Origin: an uncultured Bacteroidales bacterium
Lineage (GTDB): Bacteria > Bacteroidota > Bacteroidia > Bacteroidales > UBA932
DNA length: 29,179 nucleotides
Assembly: GCA_946616385.1 (NCBI GenBank)
Contig: CAMOIZ010000004.1
Span: 1-29,179 of the forward strand
Reading direction: 5' to 3'
In this document: positions 15,242 through 23,713 of the stretch, piece after piece
How the letters are laid out: every line of letters begins with the position of its first letter
Numbering within the stretch: the first letter of the stretch is position 1
Made by a program: the position numbers and the translations under genes
Notes under the pieces: model-generated
Told to the model about the DNA's origin: nothing
The model's database searches: none
The model's input: only the letters and a program-made list of their open reading frames with translations

Positions 15242-16921
15242 ATGGAAGACAAGTATATAAGACGGCAGGTTCTCCCCATCGACGATGCGGCGAGAAAGAG
15301 GGTCAAGGACCTGGTGAATGCCTATTCAGCGCAAGGCGAAGGCCACCCGTACGCCAATTACGGCGATCAGATAACACTTCAGAAATACGAGCTGTGCCCT
15401 ATCTATACGGTGAATCTTCGTACTCAGTATGACAGTCGTAACGTCAGCAACAGACAGTTCCCGTACAAGGGCGGCAGCATTTATAACCGGCGGTTCTTCA
15501 GGACTTCTGACGTAAAAGTGTGGGACTATGATCTCCTCTCCACAAATGAGTTCAAACAGGAGAGCGAATCTTACGAAGTGCCTGGCTCGCATCACGTAGA
15601 GACCTGCGGCAGATGCGGCGGATCCGGAAAGGTTCCCTGCCCTACCTGTGGCGGAAGCGGAACCAGGCAGTGCAGTGTATGCCACGGAAACGGACAGATC
15701 CAGAGAACCCGTCAGGAGTACCGGCATACAGCCGACAAAGTTTACTCGGACGGGCACAGGGAACCTGTTTACAGTTATGTGAACGTAACTTATTATGAGA
15801 CCTGCGGTAATTGCGGAGGTGACGGAAGAGTCAACTGCTCCACCTGCGGCGGATCCACAAAAGTTACGTGCCCGGTTTGCGAAGGATATGGCAAGAACGT
15901 GCATTGTTATGCCATCGACCAGAAACTCTATAACGTCTATGCCGAAGAGTATTTCATCGATGACAAGGTTGCAGCGGTGCGTGAGATTGCCGAGCAGAAG
16001 GAAAAATGCCGCGGCCGGAACCTTTTCCATATACGTCAGAATTCCATGAGCAAGGGTGTTTTCAGCGAAGATGCCCAAATCTCGGGAACTCTGAATGCCT
16101 TTATAGACAAGCACGCGCTCCCCGTGGGTGGAGGCTGCCACATCCTCTTTCAGGAAACGGACGTGGACAGGATCGATGTCTGGTGGGTGCAATACACCTA
16201 TCAGGGAAAGACCTATAACGGATGCATCACCTCGGGCCTGGGGAAGGAACGCTTCTTCCCGGAGACATCTCCCATTACCGAGCTGGCGGAAAAGTGGATG
16301 AAGGAGGCCAACAAGAAGATAGGCGGTGTGGGCACGGTGAAAGCCAGGAAACTGTTGGAGAAGGTCGACAACTTGAAAGTCTATGGCATACAAGGGAACG
16401 TTTACGGCCTCAAGTCCAAGGTGGGGCGGCACCTGAATGTCATGTACAATCTGGGTAACGACCTGATGTTCTGGCTGATAGCGCTGCTGGGAACCCCGTT
16501 CATCTACAATTTCTACGACACCCTCAACCCGGTGATGCGCTATGCACATTTCATAAATGATCCCGCCTGGAGGCCATACGGCTGGGTGCCCGTGGTGCAG
16601 TGCTTCATCATCCTCGGACTGCTATTGTTCGCGAAATTCATGGTGAATGAAGGTGACCACAGCAGGGAACGGCATGCGACCGTCTTCGGTTTTGTGGTGA
16701 AAGGTATGGGGATGTATCTGCTGATTGCAGTTGGCATCATCGCCGTGCTGCTGGGGCTGAACTACCTCGGTCTGCCCGCCATCACGGCCGGAATATTCTG
16801 GCTCGCATGGCAGGTGGTGAAGATTATCCTGATTATAATAGTCTATGCCATAATGCTGGCGTATGTGCTTATAAAGTGGCTCTGGAAACTATTCCTCAAG
16901 CTCTGGCACTGGATATTCTGA
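15242..16921 (+). CDS. Membrane protein with two DnaJ-type zinc-finger clusters, no J domain
   Basis: The 559-residue protein carries six CxxCxGxG-like motifs in two clusters. Residues about 122-150 have CGRCGGSG, CPTCGGSG and CSVCHGNG; about 190-217 have CGNCGGDG, CSTCGGST and CPVCEGYG. These are the zinc-binding, unfolded-protein-contact modules of DnaJ, but the HPD-bearing J domain is absent, so it should not stimulate DnaK in the usual way. The region at about 220-400 is unassigned. Four or so hydrophobic spans lie between about residue 408 and the C terminus. It is the last gene of the operon, and its final 26 nt overlap the convergent RyR gene. It may recognise misfolded or partner proteins at the membrane. 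Confidence 0.85.
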   Translation: MEDKYIRRQVLPIDDAARKRVKDLVNAYSAQGEGHPYANYGDQITLQKYELCPIYTVNLRTQYDSRNVSNRQFPYKGGSIYNRRFFRTSDVKVWDYDLLSTNEFKQESESYEVPGSHHVETCGRCGGSGKVPCPTCGGSGTRQCSVCHGNGQIQRTRQEYRHTADKVYSDGHREPVYSYVNVTYYETCGNCGGDGRVNCSTCGGSTKVTCPVCEGYGKNVHCYAIDQKLYNVYAEEYFIDDKVAAVREIAEQKEKCRGRNLFHIRQNSMSKGVFSEDAQISGTLNAFIDKHALPVGGGCHILFQETDVDRIDVWWVQYTYQGKTYNGCITSGLGKERFFPETSPITELAEKWMKEANKKIGGVGTVKARKLLEKVDNLKVYGIQGNVYGLKSKVGRHLNVMYNLGNDLMFWLIALLGTPFIYNFYDTLNPVMRYAHFINDPAWRPYGWVPVVQCFIILGLLLFAKFMVNEGDHSRERHATVFGFVVKGMGMYLLIAVGIIAVLLGLNYLGLPAITAGIFWLAWQVVKIILIIIVYAIMLAYVLIKWLWKLFLKLWHWIF

Positions 16922-18716
16922 GAGAGGTGCGCACTACTATCCAGTCGTAGTGCTTCGCCACTTCCGAAAGATTTTCGTAGGGGACCAGGTCCGTATGGAT
17001 CATCCGGTCCTCTTCTTTTTTGGCGCCGAGCCTGTAGCCTGCGGCAAGATGCGATGCCTCCCAGCGGAGATGCTCCCCTATCGCCAGATATTCCAGGGTC
17101 CTGCCCACATAGGAGTCGCTGCCAGTATAATGTGCATCCACGTATTGCACGGGGATGTCCTCATATACCCCGGCATATTCAGGCGAGAACAGTTCGCAAA
17201 GCTGCATCTTTACCTTGCGGTGGAAGTAGTCGGAATAGTCCTGTCCGCGCTTGCGCTTCAGCTCCAGGGCATTCCAGAGGGGCGTGTGGCCGGATTTGAG
17301 TATGGCATCTTCCCTATCTTCCCACGAGACTCCCCCGCCGGCAGATTCGGTGTATCCGTCATAAAATGCCTTTGCATAGCGGGCGGTTTCTCCCCCGGTG
17401 ATGCTGTCGTAGGTCCAGATGGTATCCAGCTGACCGAAAGGCACCATCTCCACGCCATAATTTTCCTTGGCAAACTGGAATGAACCGGCATACACGGCAG
17501 GGCGGTCCATCCTTATGGCTATGACGAAACGGTCGGAGCCCTTGCCGGCCATGAAGCGGCGTTCCGCAATTTCCAGGGCCTTGCGGATGGAGGTCTCATC
17601 GTCTTCGAAACAGACACCAACCCAGTTGAGCGAGGCAAGAGCGGTCTCATCCACATCCTCCGCCACATCTATGTTCAGGGGAGCCGCCTTGTAATCTCTG
17701 TCCACGAATGCACCCCACTCCGTCAGAAAGGCCCTGACGCCGGAGGTGAAAGCCTCCGAGCCAAGCACGGCGGCGGAGAAGCCGGAGGTAACATAGCCTG
17801 CACGGCGGCCTCCCTCATCCTTTCCCACCTCCACGAAATGCACCGGATAGAGGGCCTCTTCTCTCTTCAGGGACTGTGCGGTAAGCGCGGAAATATCTAT
17901 CAGATGGAGCCTGGGATGGGAAATGGGCAGCTGTCGCGTGAGCTCATCCTCCCTGGCGGAGAACCAGATGCCGGCCTGAGAGCGGCGCTCCATCCGGAGG
18001 GCGGTGGCGACGGAATCATCTTCCGATAGAAGATAGACGTTGGTATTCCCGCTGCAAAGCCAGCGGTCCAGCCGGCGTACGTTGGGAGAAAGCTTGAGCA
18101 CAGATGCGTGAGGGGCCCTTTTTCGGAGGGCCTGCATAAACGGGGAATCTACCCTTATGCCGCGGAGCACTCCCCAGAAGTTTATCTTCCCTTTCGGCCC
18201 CGGAGCAGGGACGGAATCGTCCAGCACAACCACCCGGCCCTTGCCTTCAAGGCTGGCCGCAAGCGCTACGCTGCGGGGATTCAAGCCCACGATCAGATGC
18301 ACGGGGTTTCCGCCTTTGCCGAGCGTATGGAAGAACAGCCAAACCCTACTTTCCAACTTGCGTGCGAAGATGTGTACGGCGGCAAGCGAGGTGGTCCAGA
18401 CCGCACAAAGGAGCAGGCTGTAGAGTATGACAAGATTCAGCAGCTTGCCCTCGCCGAAGAAAAACCCGGACACGGGGCCCATGGTATTGGCGCGGAAGAC
18501 GAACAGATCCAGCGCGGCAAGTATGCTCATCACCAGCCTGGGCATCCAGGCTCCCGTGTATGCGTATGCCTTCCAGAAGATGACGAATCCGCCTGCGAAA
18601 ACCGCTGCGGCGCAGGTCCACAGATGCCCGGGGCGTTTCCGCACAAGCATCAGTGTGACAATGCAATAGATGATTACCGCGACAGCGGCGATGGCTTGTA
18701 ACGCTATGTTGCTCAT
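16896..18716 (-). CDS. Membrane Rossmann-fold protein with C-terminal RyR domain
   Basis: About four hydrophobic spans lie in the first 115 residues. A TrkA-N/RCK-like Rossmann segment follows (VHLIVGLNPRSVALAASLEG, then VVVLDDS and YLLSEDDSVAT), then a second alpha/beta region. The C-terminal ~65 residues match the RyR domain: GEHLRWEASHLAAGY, then LVPYENLSEVAKHYDW. The domain is named from ryanodine receptors and occurs in bacteria on predicted nucleotide-sensing and conflict proteins. I place the start at the ATG at 18714-18716 (MSNIALQ) rather than the upstream TTG at 18737, because a perfect -7 promoter box overlaps the TTG. It is convergent with the operon (26-nt overlap) and divergent from the DUF4062 gene. 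It likely partners the second RyR protein. Confidence 0.85.
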   Translation of the reverse strand: MSNIALQAIAAVAVIIYCIVTLMLVRKRPGHLWTCAAAVFAGGFVIFWKAYAYTGAWMPRLVMSILAALDLFVFRANTMGPVSGFFFGEGKLLNLVILYSLLLCAVWTTSLAAVHIFARKLESRVWLFFHTLGKGGNPVHLIVGLNPRSVALAASLEGKGRVVVLDDSVPAPGPKGKINFWGVLRGIRVDSPFMQALRKRAPHASVLKLSPNVRRLDRWLCSGNTNVYLLSEDDSVATALRMERRSQAGIWFSAREDELTRQLPISHPRLHLIDISALTAQSLKREEALYPVHFVEVGKDEGGRRAGYVTSGFSAAVLGSEAFTSGVRAFLTEWGAFVDRDYKAAPLNIDVAEDVDETALASLNWVGVCFEDDETSIRKALEIAERRFMAGKGSDRFVIAIRMDRPAVYAGSFQFAKENYGVEMVPFGQLDTIWTYDSITGGETARYAKAFYDGYTESAGGGVSWEDREDAILKSGHTPLWNALELKRKRGQDYSDYFHRKVKMQLCELFSPEYAGVYEDIPVQYVDAHYTGSDSYVGRTLEYLAIGEHLRWEASHLAAGYRLGAKKEEDRMIHTDLVPYENLSEVAKHYDWIVVRTSLRISSARA

Positions 18717-18734
18717 ATTCTTTCCGTTTCTTCC

Positions 18735-18742
18735 CAAAGGTA
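18735..18742 (-). promoter_or_regulatory. -7 promoter box for the first RyR gene
   Basis: Minus-strand TACCTTTG is an exact match to the Bacteroidota TAnnTTTG -7 element. Transcription would begin near 18731, giving a leader of about 15 nt to the ATG at 18716. No clear TTTG -33 element is visible. The box decides between two possible starts. Confidence 0.55.
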
Positions 18743-18794
18743 AGCTTTTTCAGCGGAATTATTCTTATCTTGTGGAAAATTAGTACTTCACACT

Positions 18795-21700
18795 ATGAGC
18801 TCTCCCGTTTCCTGGCGCAGATACAATATTTTCATTTCGTCCACCTTCAAAGACATGGACTTCGAAAGGGACGTTATCAAGTTCCGAGTAATTCCAGCCC
18901 TCAACCGGCGCTTCCGCGACCGTCGGGTTGAGCTGCAGGCCATCGACCTGCGGCTTGGAGTGAACACATCGGACATGAGCGAAGAAGAAAGCGAACGCAA
19001 GGTACTGAGCGTATGCACGTCCTGCATCGACAGCGCCAGGCCCTTCTTCATCGGCCTGCTCGGCAAGCGTTACGGCTGGATCCCTCCGGTGGAACGGTGG
19101 AAAGAATTCATAGGGCGTCTCGCCCCGGAGGAGCAGGAGATCCTGGCGAATACCGCCGGATGCTCCGTCACGGAGATGGAGATCGTGTACGGAGCCCTTT
19201 CGCAGGGCAGTTTCGACTCTTCGCACGTGCTGTTTTATCTTCGCGACGACACTTCCTACAACGGCCTTCCCGAGAACCTGCTGCCTACATTCTGCGACAG
19301 CGACCCGGACAATCTGAAACGTCTGGATGCGCTTAAGGCCAAGGTAATGGCTCTCTTCGGCGAGCGCGGAGGCCAGGATGACCGCTGCACCCCCTACCAT
19401 CTGGAGTGGGCTGACGGGCATTTCTCTTCGGAAGAATTCGAACGCATTGTAACAGAACAGCTTGCACATCAGATCGAGACCGAGACCGCAAGGGAAGAGG
19501 AAGAAGGAGCCGACACCTGGTGGGCGCAGGAAAAGGAGCTGGAGGAATCCACCCTGCTGAGGCTGCTGCCCGGTTCCATAGAGCTGGACCTTGATGTGGA
19601 TGTCGACGGGCTTAAAGAAGACGACGAGGAAACCTTCGAAAAGTACCAGGAAGCCGACAGCGACTATGTTGTGTGGTTCGCACCCGGATTCGGAGCCAGC
19701 ACACACATGGCGCAGGAATACTCGCAGTGGGACGGGGACGATGAAGTGGTGCGTCTCCTGGCAGTGTTCGGCCTGTCGGAATACAGCACTTCGATGCGTC
19801 CCGTGCTTGCACGGTGGATACACGAACTGGCCGTGGTATGCGGAGTGGAAGATCTCCCCGACGATGACCAGCTGTTGGGCAGGATGCCGGTTCCGGACCT
19901 CAATGAGCTTCTCGCTTCGCTGGTGGATAAGGCCCGCGAAATGGGCAAGTACATCTATATCTATATGGATGATGTGGAAGCTCTGGAGATGACGGCCGCC
20001 AAGGACCTTTATATGCCCTGGCTCGACCGGATCGCAGACCAGGTCAACGTCTTCGTAAACCTCGAAGACGGCAGCGAGGCCCGCGAAAAGTTCCTCCAGG
20101 CCCATCCCGGGCTAGCCCGCAAGATGGTGCCCATAGTGCAGGATGCAGAGGAGGCGGAAGGCTTCATCTCCCAATACGAGAAGAATTTCTTCCTGGAACT
20201 GCCCGCAGAGATACGCCGGGACATGATCGATTCCGCGAACAGCGAGGACGGGGTCTTCATCCCCCTGAGGGTGCACAGCGTTTTCCGCATCTTCGAATCG
20301 CTCACCCAGGAGGATTTTGCGCAGATACGTTCGCGCGAAGGCAACCAAATCGACGCTATCAACGGATATCTTAAGGACATCTGGGCGGAGATGCCCGACA
20401 CGCCTTACGACATAATGACCTTCATGGTGAACCAGATAGTGAAGAACCTGGGCATCGGAGAGGGTCTGCGCCAGGCGATATGGACCATTGCAGCCGCACC
20501 GTTCGGGCTCCGCGAGAAGGATATCTCCCACTTTGCCGGAGACGACTGGGACGACGTGCAGTTCTACCGCACGATGAACTTCCTTCACGACTTTTTCTAT
20601 GAGGACCGCACCCGGCACACCTGGAGAGCCAAATACATTACCACATTCGAAGATGGCCTGCAGGACCGCCAGAAGCAGATTTCGGAATATATCCTGACTC
20701 TGGACAAAAAAGATTCCCTGCGCGAGACGATGGGGCTGTATTATGCCATTGCGGGAGGAGAGCCCTCGCACTTCGCATCTTATATGGTGGAAGGCGACTA
20801 CCTCCACGGCCAGCAGATGTCCTATCTCACCAGCACCCACGGGCCGCAGATGCGCCAGCTCTCCCGCGAGGGATTTTTCGAGGGAGAAGATTTCGAAAGG
20901 TATGCTTTGGCCCTGGAGCCTTCGCAGCGCCTGCAGCTTTCAATGAATATAATAACCGCACTTGCCGATTTGCAAGATGAACGTTTGGCCGCTTCACGCA
21001 GGATAGCCGGTTTCTTCGATGACGTCGACCCCGACACTCTTTCCGCTCCGGATGCGTTCGCATATGCCAGCATACTCGCAGGCAAAAGCGATTCGGAGCC
21101 TCATCTTCTGAAGTCTTTGCAGGCGGCAAAGCGCTGTATGGATCTCGGCTTCGGCACTGCACGGCAGCTGGTCTCGATGGCAGGTTCCCTGCTACAGATC
21201 ATCTATTCAAATAATGGGGAGGAAGAAAAGCTGGAAGCCTTGCAGAAGGAGTTGCAGTCGATTCAGACCCAAAGCGCTTCCGAGCGTTTGACGGCACTGT
21301 ATCCTCTTCTTGGCCAGGCTGCGAAAGATCCTTCGCTGCTGGACGGATTCTTCGATAAATACTATGACATCGTAGATTCGCTGGAGCTGGACAATGATAC
21401 TTTCACTGCCAGGTTCAAGTCTGCGAAACTAATGATATTTGCATACAACATACTCCTTGCCGCCGGCAGGCCGGAACGTCTCCTGGAAGAGCTGATGCGC
21501 TTCATGCCTTCGATGAAACTTTTCTACAAGGCGGGGAATTTCTTCAGCTCACCGGAGCCTTTGGAACTCTTCATCCAGTACCACCTCGCATTCGTATCCG
21601 CCACCCAGCGCATTGCGGGGGAATACCAGTTCCTGAAGGAAAACGATACCCCTCTCGAAAAGATAGGCAATCTTGCCTTCCTTGCCACCAACGAGGGGGC

Positions 21701-21884
21701 CCTGCGCCTCAAGGAGGTCGATCCGGAGAGCCAGTTCATAACAGAACTCAGGGGCTCCTTTGCAGGCAATACCAAGGAAGATGTGGACCTTATGCGCGAA
21801 TACCTGGAAGTTGAAGACGTGGAGCCGAAAGGCCTCGACGCCCTGATCGAAGAACAATACGACGAATACCTGAAAACGCTATGA
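18795..21884 (+). CDS. DUF4062 protein with degenerate STAND-like NTPase and helical C terminus
   Basis: Residues about 8-105 are a DUF4062 domain (YNIFISSTFKDMDFERD, AIDLRLGV, FIGLLGKRYGWIPP), the TIR-like module found at the N terminus of NACHT/STAND proteins in bacteria and animals. A STAND-like core follows. WFAPGFGASTHM near 294 aligns with a Walker A but lacks the GK[ST] lysine. YIYIYMDDVEAL near 386 looks like Walker B, and a winged-helix-like part lies at about 550-615. The rest to 1029 is helical and may be a sensor or scaffold. Nucleotide binding is probably altered or lost. It overlaps the channel-like RyR gene by 4 nt and is divergent from the other RyR gene, suggesting one functional unit. 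No membrane segment is seen. Confidence 0.85.
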   Translation: MSSPVSWRRYNIFISSTFKDMDFERDVIKFRVIPALNRRFRDRRVELQAIDLRLGVNTSDMSEEESERKVLSVCTSCIDSARPFFIGLLGKRYGWIPPVERWKEFIGRLAPEEQEILANTAGCSVTEMEIVYGALSQGSFDSSHVLFYLRDDTSYNGLPENLLPTFCDSDPDNLKRLDALKAKVMALFGERGGQDDRCTPYHLEWADGHFSSEEFERIVTEQLAHQIETETAREEEEGADTWWAQEKELEESTLLRLLPGSIELDLDVDVDGLKEDDEETFEKYQEADSDYVVWFAPGFGASTHMAQEYSQWDGDDEVVRLLAVFGLSEYSTSMRPVLARWIHELAVVCGVEDLPDDDQLLGRMPVPDLNELLASLVDKAREMGKYIYIYMDDVEALEMTAAKDLYMPWLDRIADQVNVFVNLEDGSEAREKFLQAHPGLARKMVPIVQDAEEAEGFISQYEKNFFLELPAEIRRDMIDSANSEDGVFIPLRVHSVFRIFESLTQEDFAQIRSREGNQIDAINGYLKDIWAEMPDTPYDIMTFMVNQIVKNLGIGEGLRQAIWTIAAAPFGLREKDISHFAGDDWDDVQFYRTMNFLHDFFYEDRTRHTWRAKYITTFEDGLQDRQKQISEYILTLDKKDSLRETMGLYYAIAGGEPSHFASYMVEGDYLHGQQMSYLTSTHGPQMRQLSREGFFEGEDFERYALALEPSQRLQLSMNIITALADLQDERLAASRRIAGFFDDVDPDTLSAPDAFAYASILAGKSDSEPHLLKSLQAAKRCMDLGFGTARQLVSMAGSLLQIIYSNNGEEEKLEALQKELQSIQTQSASERLTALYPLLGQAAKDPSLLDGFFDKYYDIVDSLELDNDTFTARFKSAKLMIFAYNILLAAGRPERLLEELMRFMPSMKLFYKAGNFFSSPEPLELFIQYHLAFVSATQRIAGEYQFLKENDTPLEKIGNLAFLATNEGALRLKEVDPESQFITELRGSFAGNTKEDVDLMREYLEVEDVEPKGLDALIEEQYDEYLKTL

Positions 21885-23713
21885 TAAAAAGAACGATCGA
21901 CCGCATACTCTCCGAGGGAGAGGGCCGGCAGCTTGCATGGCTTGCCGCTCTTGCGCTTACGCTGTTCCTGCTGCTGGTGCTTATCGGCAGCTTCTGGGCA
22001 CTGGGATGGACCGATATCCTGAATCTGTATCTGGATCCGGGCGGATTCCCTCTGGAAACCCAGGGCGGAGGAGGCCAGGGCTCGCTTAACATCTTCAGCC
22101 TGATCATCGCCTTCGGAGGCATACTCATCCTGAATGCCCTCACCGTATCCGCCTTCTCCAACGTGTTCGACAATATCTCGGAGAAGTACCGCAACGGAGA
22201 GCGCCGCTACCGCATGAGGGGCCACGTGCTGATCCTTGGCGGCTCACGCCAGCTGCTGGGCATCCTGAAGGCCCTGCGGGACAACCACGGCTTCGAGGGA
22301 AAGGATATAGTGGTGATGACTTCGGGGGATGTGGAGTCCCTTCGCGCCGGGATGGAAACTGCCCTGGACGACAAGCGCTTCGCTTCCCGCATCACCTGGT
22401 ACCGCGGCGAGCGCAATAACGAAGAGGACCTGCGCAGCGCCTGCCCGGACCATGCTTCGTGCATCTATATAATCGGGGAAGACGATGAAAGCGCCCACGA
22501 CTCCATCAGCATAGGGGCGGCAGACCTCCTGAATGGCATCTGCACCGGCACCGGAGCGGGTATCCCCTGCTACATCACCCTGGAGATGCATTCCAGCATG
22601 GATGTATTCCAGTATCTGCCAAAAGAAGAAGGCTCCCGCCTGCGCACGGAAATAGTGAATACCAGCGATTATACCGCTGAGCAGCTGCTGGTGGATACTC
22701 CTTTCCTGCCGATTCCAGGCGAAGGGCAGTTCCTGCATATAGTGATTGCCGGTAATTCCCGGACGGCCAGGTCGTTCGCAAGCGTGGCGGCACACATCTG
22801 CCACTTTCCTTCATTCGCACGCGACGGCCGCAGGACGGTCATTTCCTTCATCCACCCGGGCATACGCAGCCAGATGGACAAATATGTGGCGAACCACCAA
22901 TCCCTGTTCGACCTTTCGCATTATGCTTATGTGTCGCCGGAGGGGCGGGAAGATTTTGCCCCGAAGAAGGAATATGGGGATTTCCTGGACATAGAGTGGG
23001 AGTTCATAAACGGCAGCATCGCATCTCCTTTCGTCCGCGTAGAGCTGGAGAAATGGGCCGCGGATCCTGCCCGGAAGCTGGTCCTCGCAATGTGCTCGGA
23101 TGATTCTTCGGTCAATCTTTCGGCCGCCCTGCATCTCCCCAAGAGCATTTACAAAGCAGGGGTTCCGGTTGCAGTGTATCAGAAAGATCACGTCGAGGTT
23201 CTGGAGAAGGCTGTCGGGAGCGGAATGTTCGGTTGCCTGACCTGCTACGGCGAGGCATCGCCGGACAACGACGCACTGCTGCTCCGCAGGTCGCTGCGCG
23301 GCAAACGGGTGAATTATGTCTACGATAAGCAATACGGGAATCCTCCGGCCGCATCGGCAGAGGAGGCATGGGCGGGGCTTTCATTCGCGCACAAACTCTC
23401 CAGCATAGCCAGCGCGAATTCCATCCCCCTCAAACTGCGGGCCTTCGGGCTTGAGCCCACGCAGGCATCGATTGACGCGCTGGACGACGATACCATTGAA
23501 GCGCTCTCCGAGGTGGAGCACCGCCGCTGGATGGCTTCGGTGCTGCTGATGGGATACTCCGCCGCCCCGGCCGCCGAACGCCGCGACCGCAGCCGCTTCA
23601 AAGAACTGAAAGACAAGGAGTTCGTACATCTCGACATCGCCCCCTATTCCGAACTCGCCCATGAGGCGGACAAAGATATGCTGATAGTGAAAAACATTCC
23701 GAGCATTATATGA
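21881..23713 (+). CDS. CASTOR/POLLUX-like predicted ion channel fused to RyR domain
   Basis: Two membrane spans (about 18-43 and 69-94) are joined by a Gly-rich loop. Directly after the second come FDNISEKYRNGE and HVLILGGSRQLLGILKAL, then IVVMTSGDVESLRAGME and IYIIGEDDESAHD. This order and spacing closely follow the pore exit and first RCK domain of CASTOR/POLLUX channels. A second Rossmann unit begins near 286 (HIVIAGNSRTARSFAS). A RyR domain occupies the last ~65 residues (VEHRRWMASVLLMGY, IAPYSELAHEADKD). It may be a cation channel gated by a ligand at the RCK or RyR part. No K+ filter (TVGYG) is present, and two spans are fewer than the four in plant CASTOR. It starts by ATGA overlap with the DUF4062 gene. 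Confidence 0.85.
   Translation: MIKRTIDRILSEGEGRQLAWLAALALTLFLLLVLIGSFWALGWTDILNLYLDPGGFPLETQGGGGQGSLNIFSLIIAFGGILILNALTVSAFSNVFDNISEKYRNGERRYRMRGHVLILGGSRQLLGILKALRDNHGFEGKDIVVMTSGDVESLRAGMETALDDKRFASRITWYRGERNNEEDLRSACPDHASCIYIIGEDDESAHDSISIGAADLLNGICTGTGAGIPCYITLEMHSSMDVFQYLPKEEGSRLRTEIVNTSDYTAEQLLVDTPFLPIPGEGQFLHIVIAGNSRTARSFASVAAHICHFPSFARDGRRTVISFIHPGIRSQMDKYVANHQSLFDLSHYAYVSPEGREDFAPKKEYGDFLDIEWEFINGSIASPFVRVELEKWAADPARKLVLAMCSDDSSVNLSAALHLPKSIYKAGVPVAVYQKDHVEVLEKAVGSGMFGCLTCYGEASPDNDALLLRRSLRGKRVNYVYDKQYGNPPAASAEEAWAGLSFAHKLSSIASANSIPLKLRAFGLEPTQASIDALDDDTIEALSEVEHRRWMASVLLMGYSAAPAAERRDRSRFKELKDKEFVHLDIAPYSELAHEADKDMLIVKNIPSII

Noticed and set aside
15326..16549. 407-codon open frame on the minus strand
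   Set aside because: It is antisense to the DnaJ-type zinc-finger gene, whose repeated CxxCxGxG motifs establish the plus strand as coding.
18780..20105. 441-codon open frame on the minus strand
   Set aside because: It is antisense to the DUF4062 domain and STAND-like core and covers the divergent promoter region; no domain is recognised.
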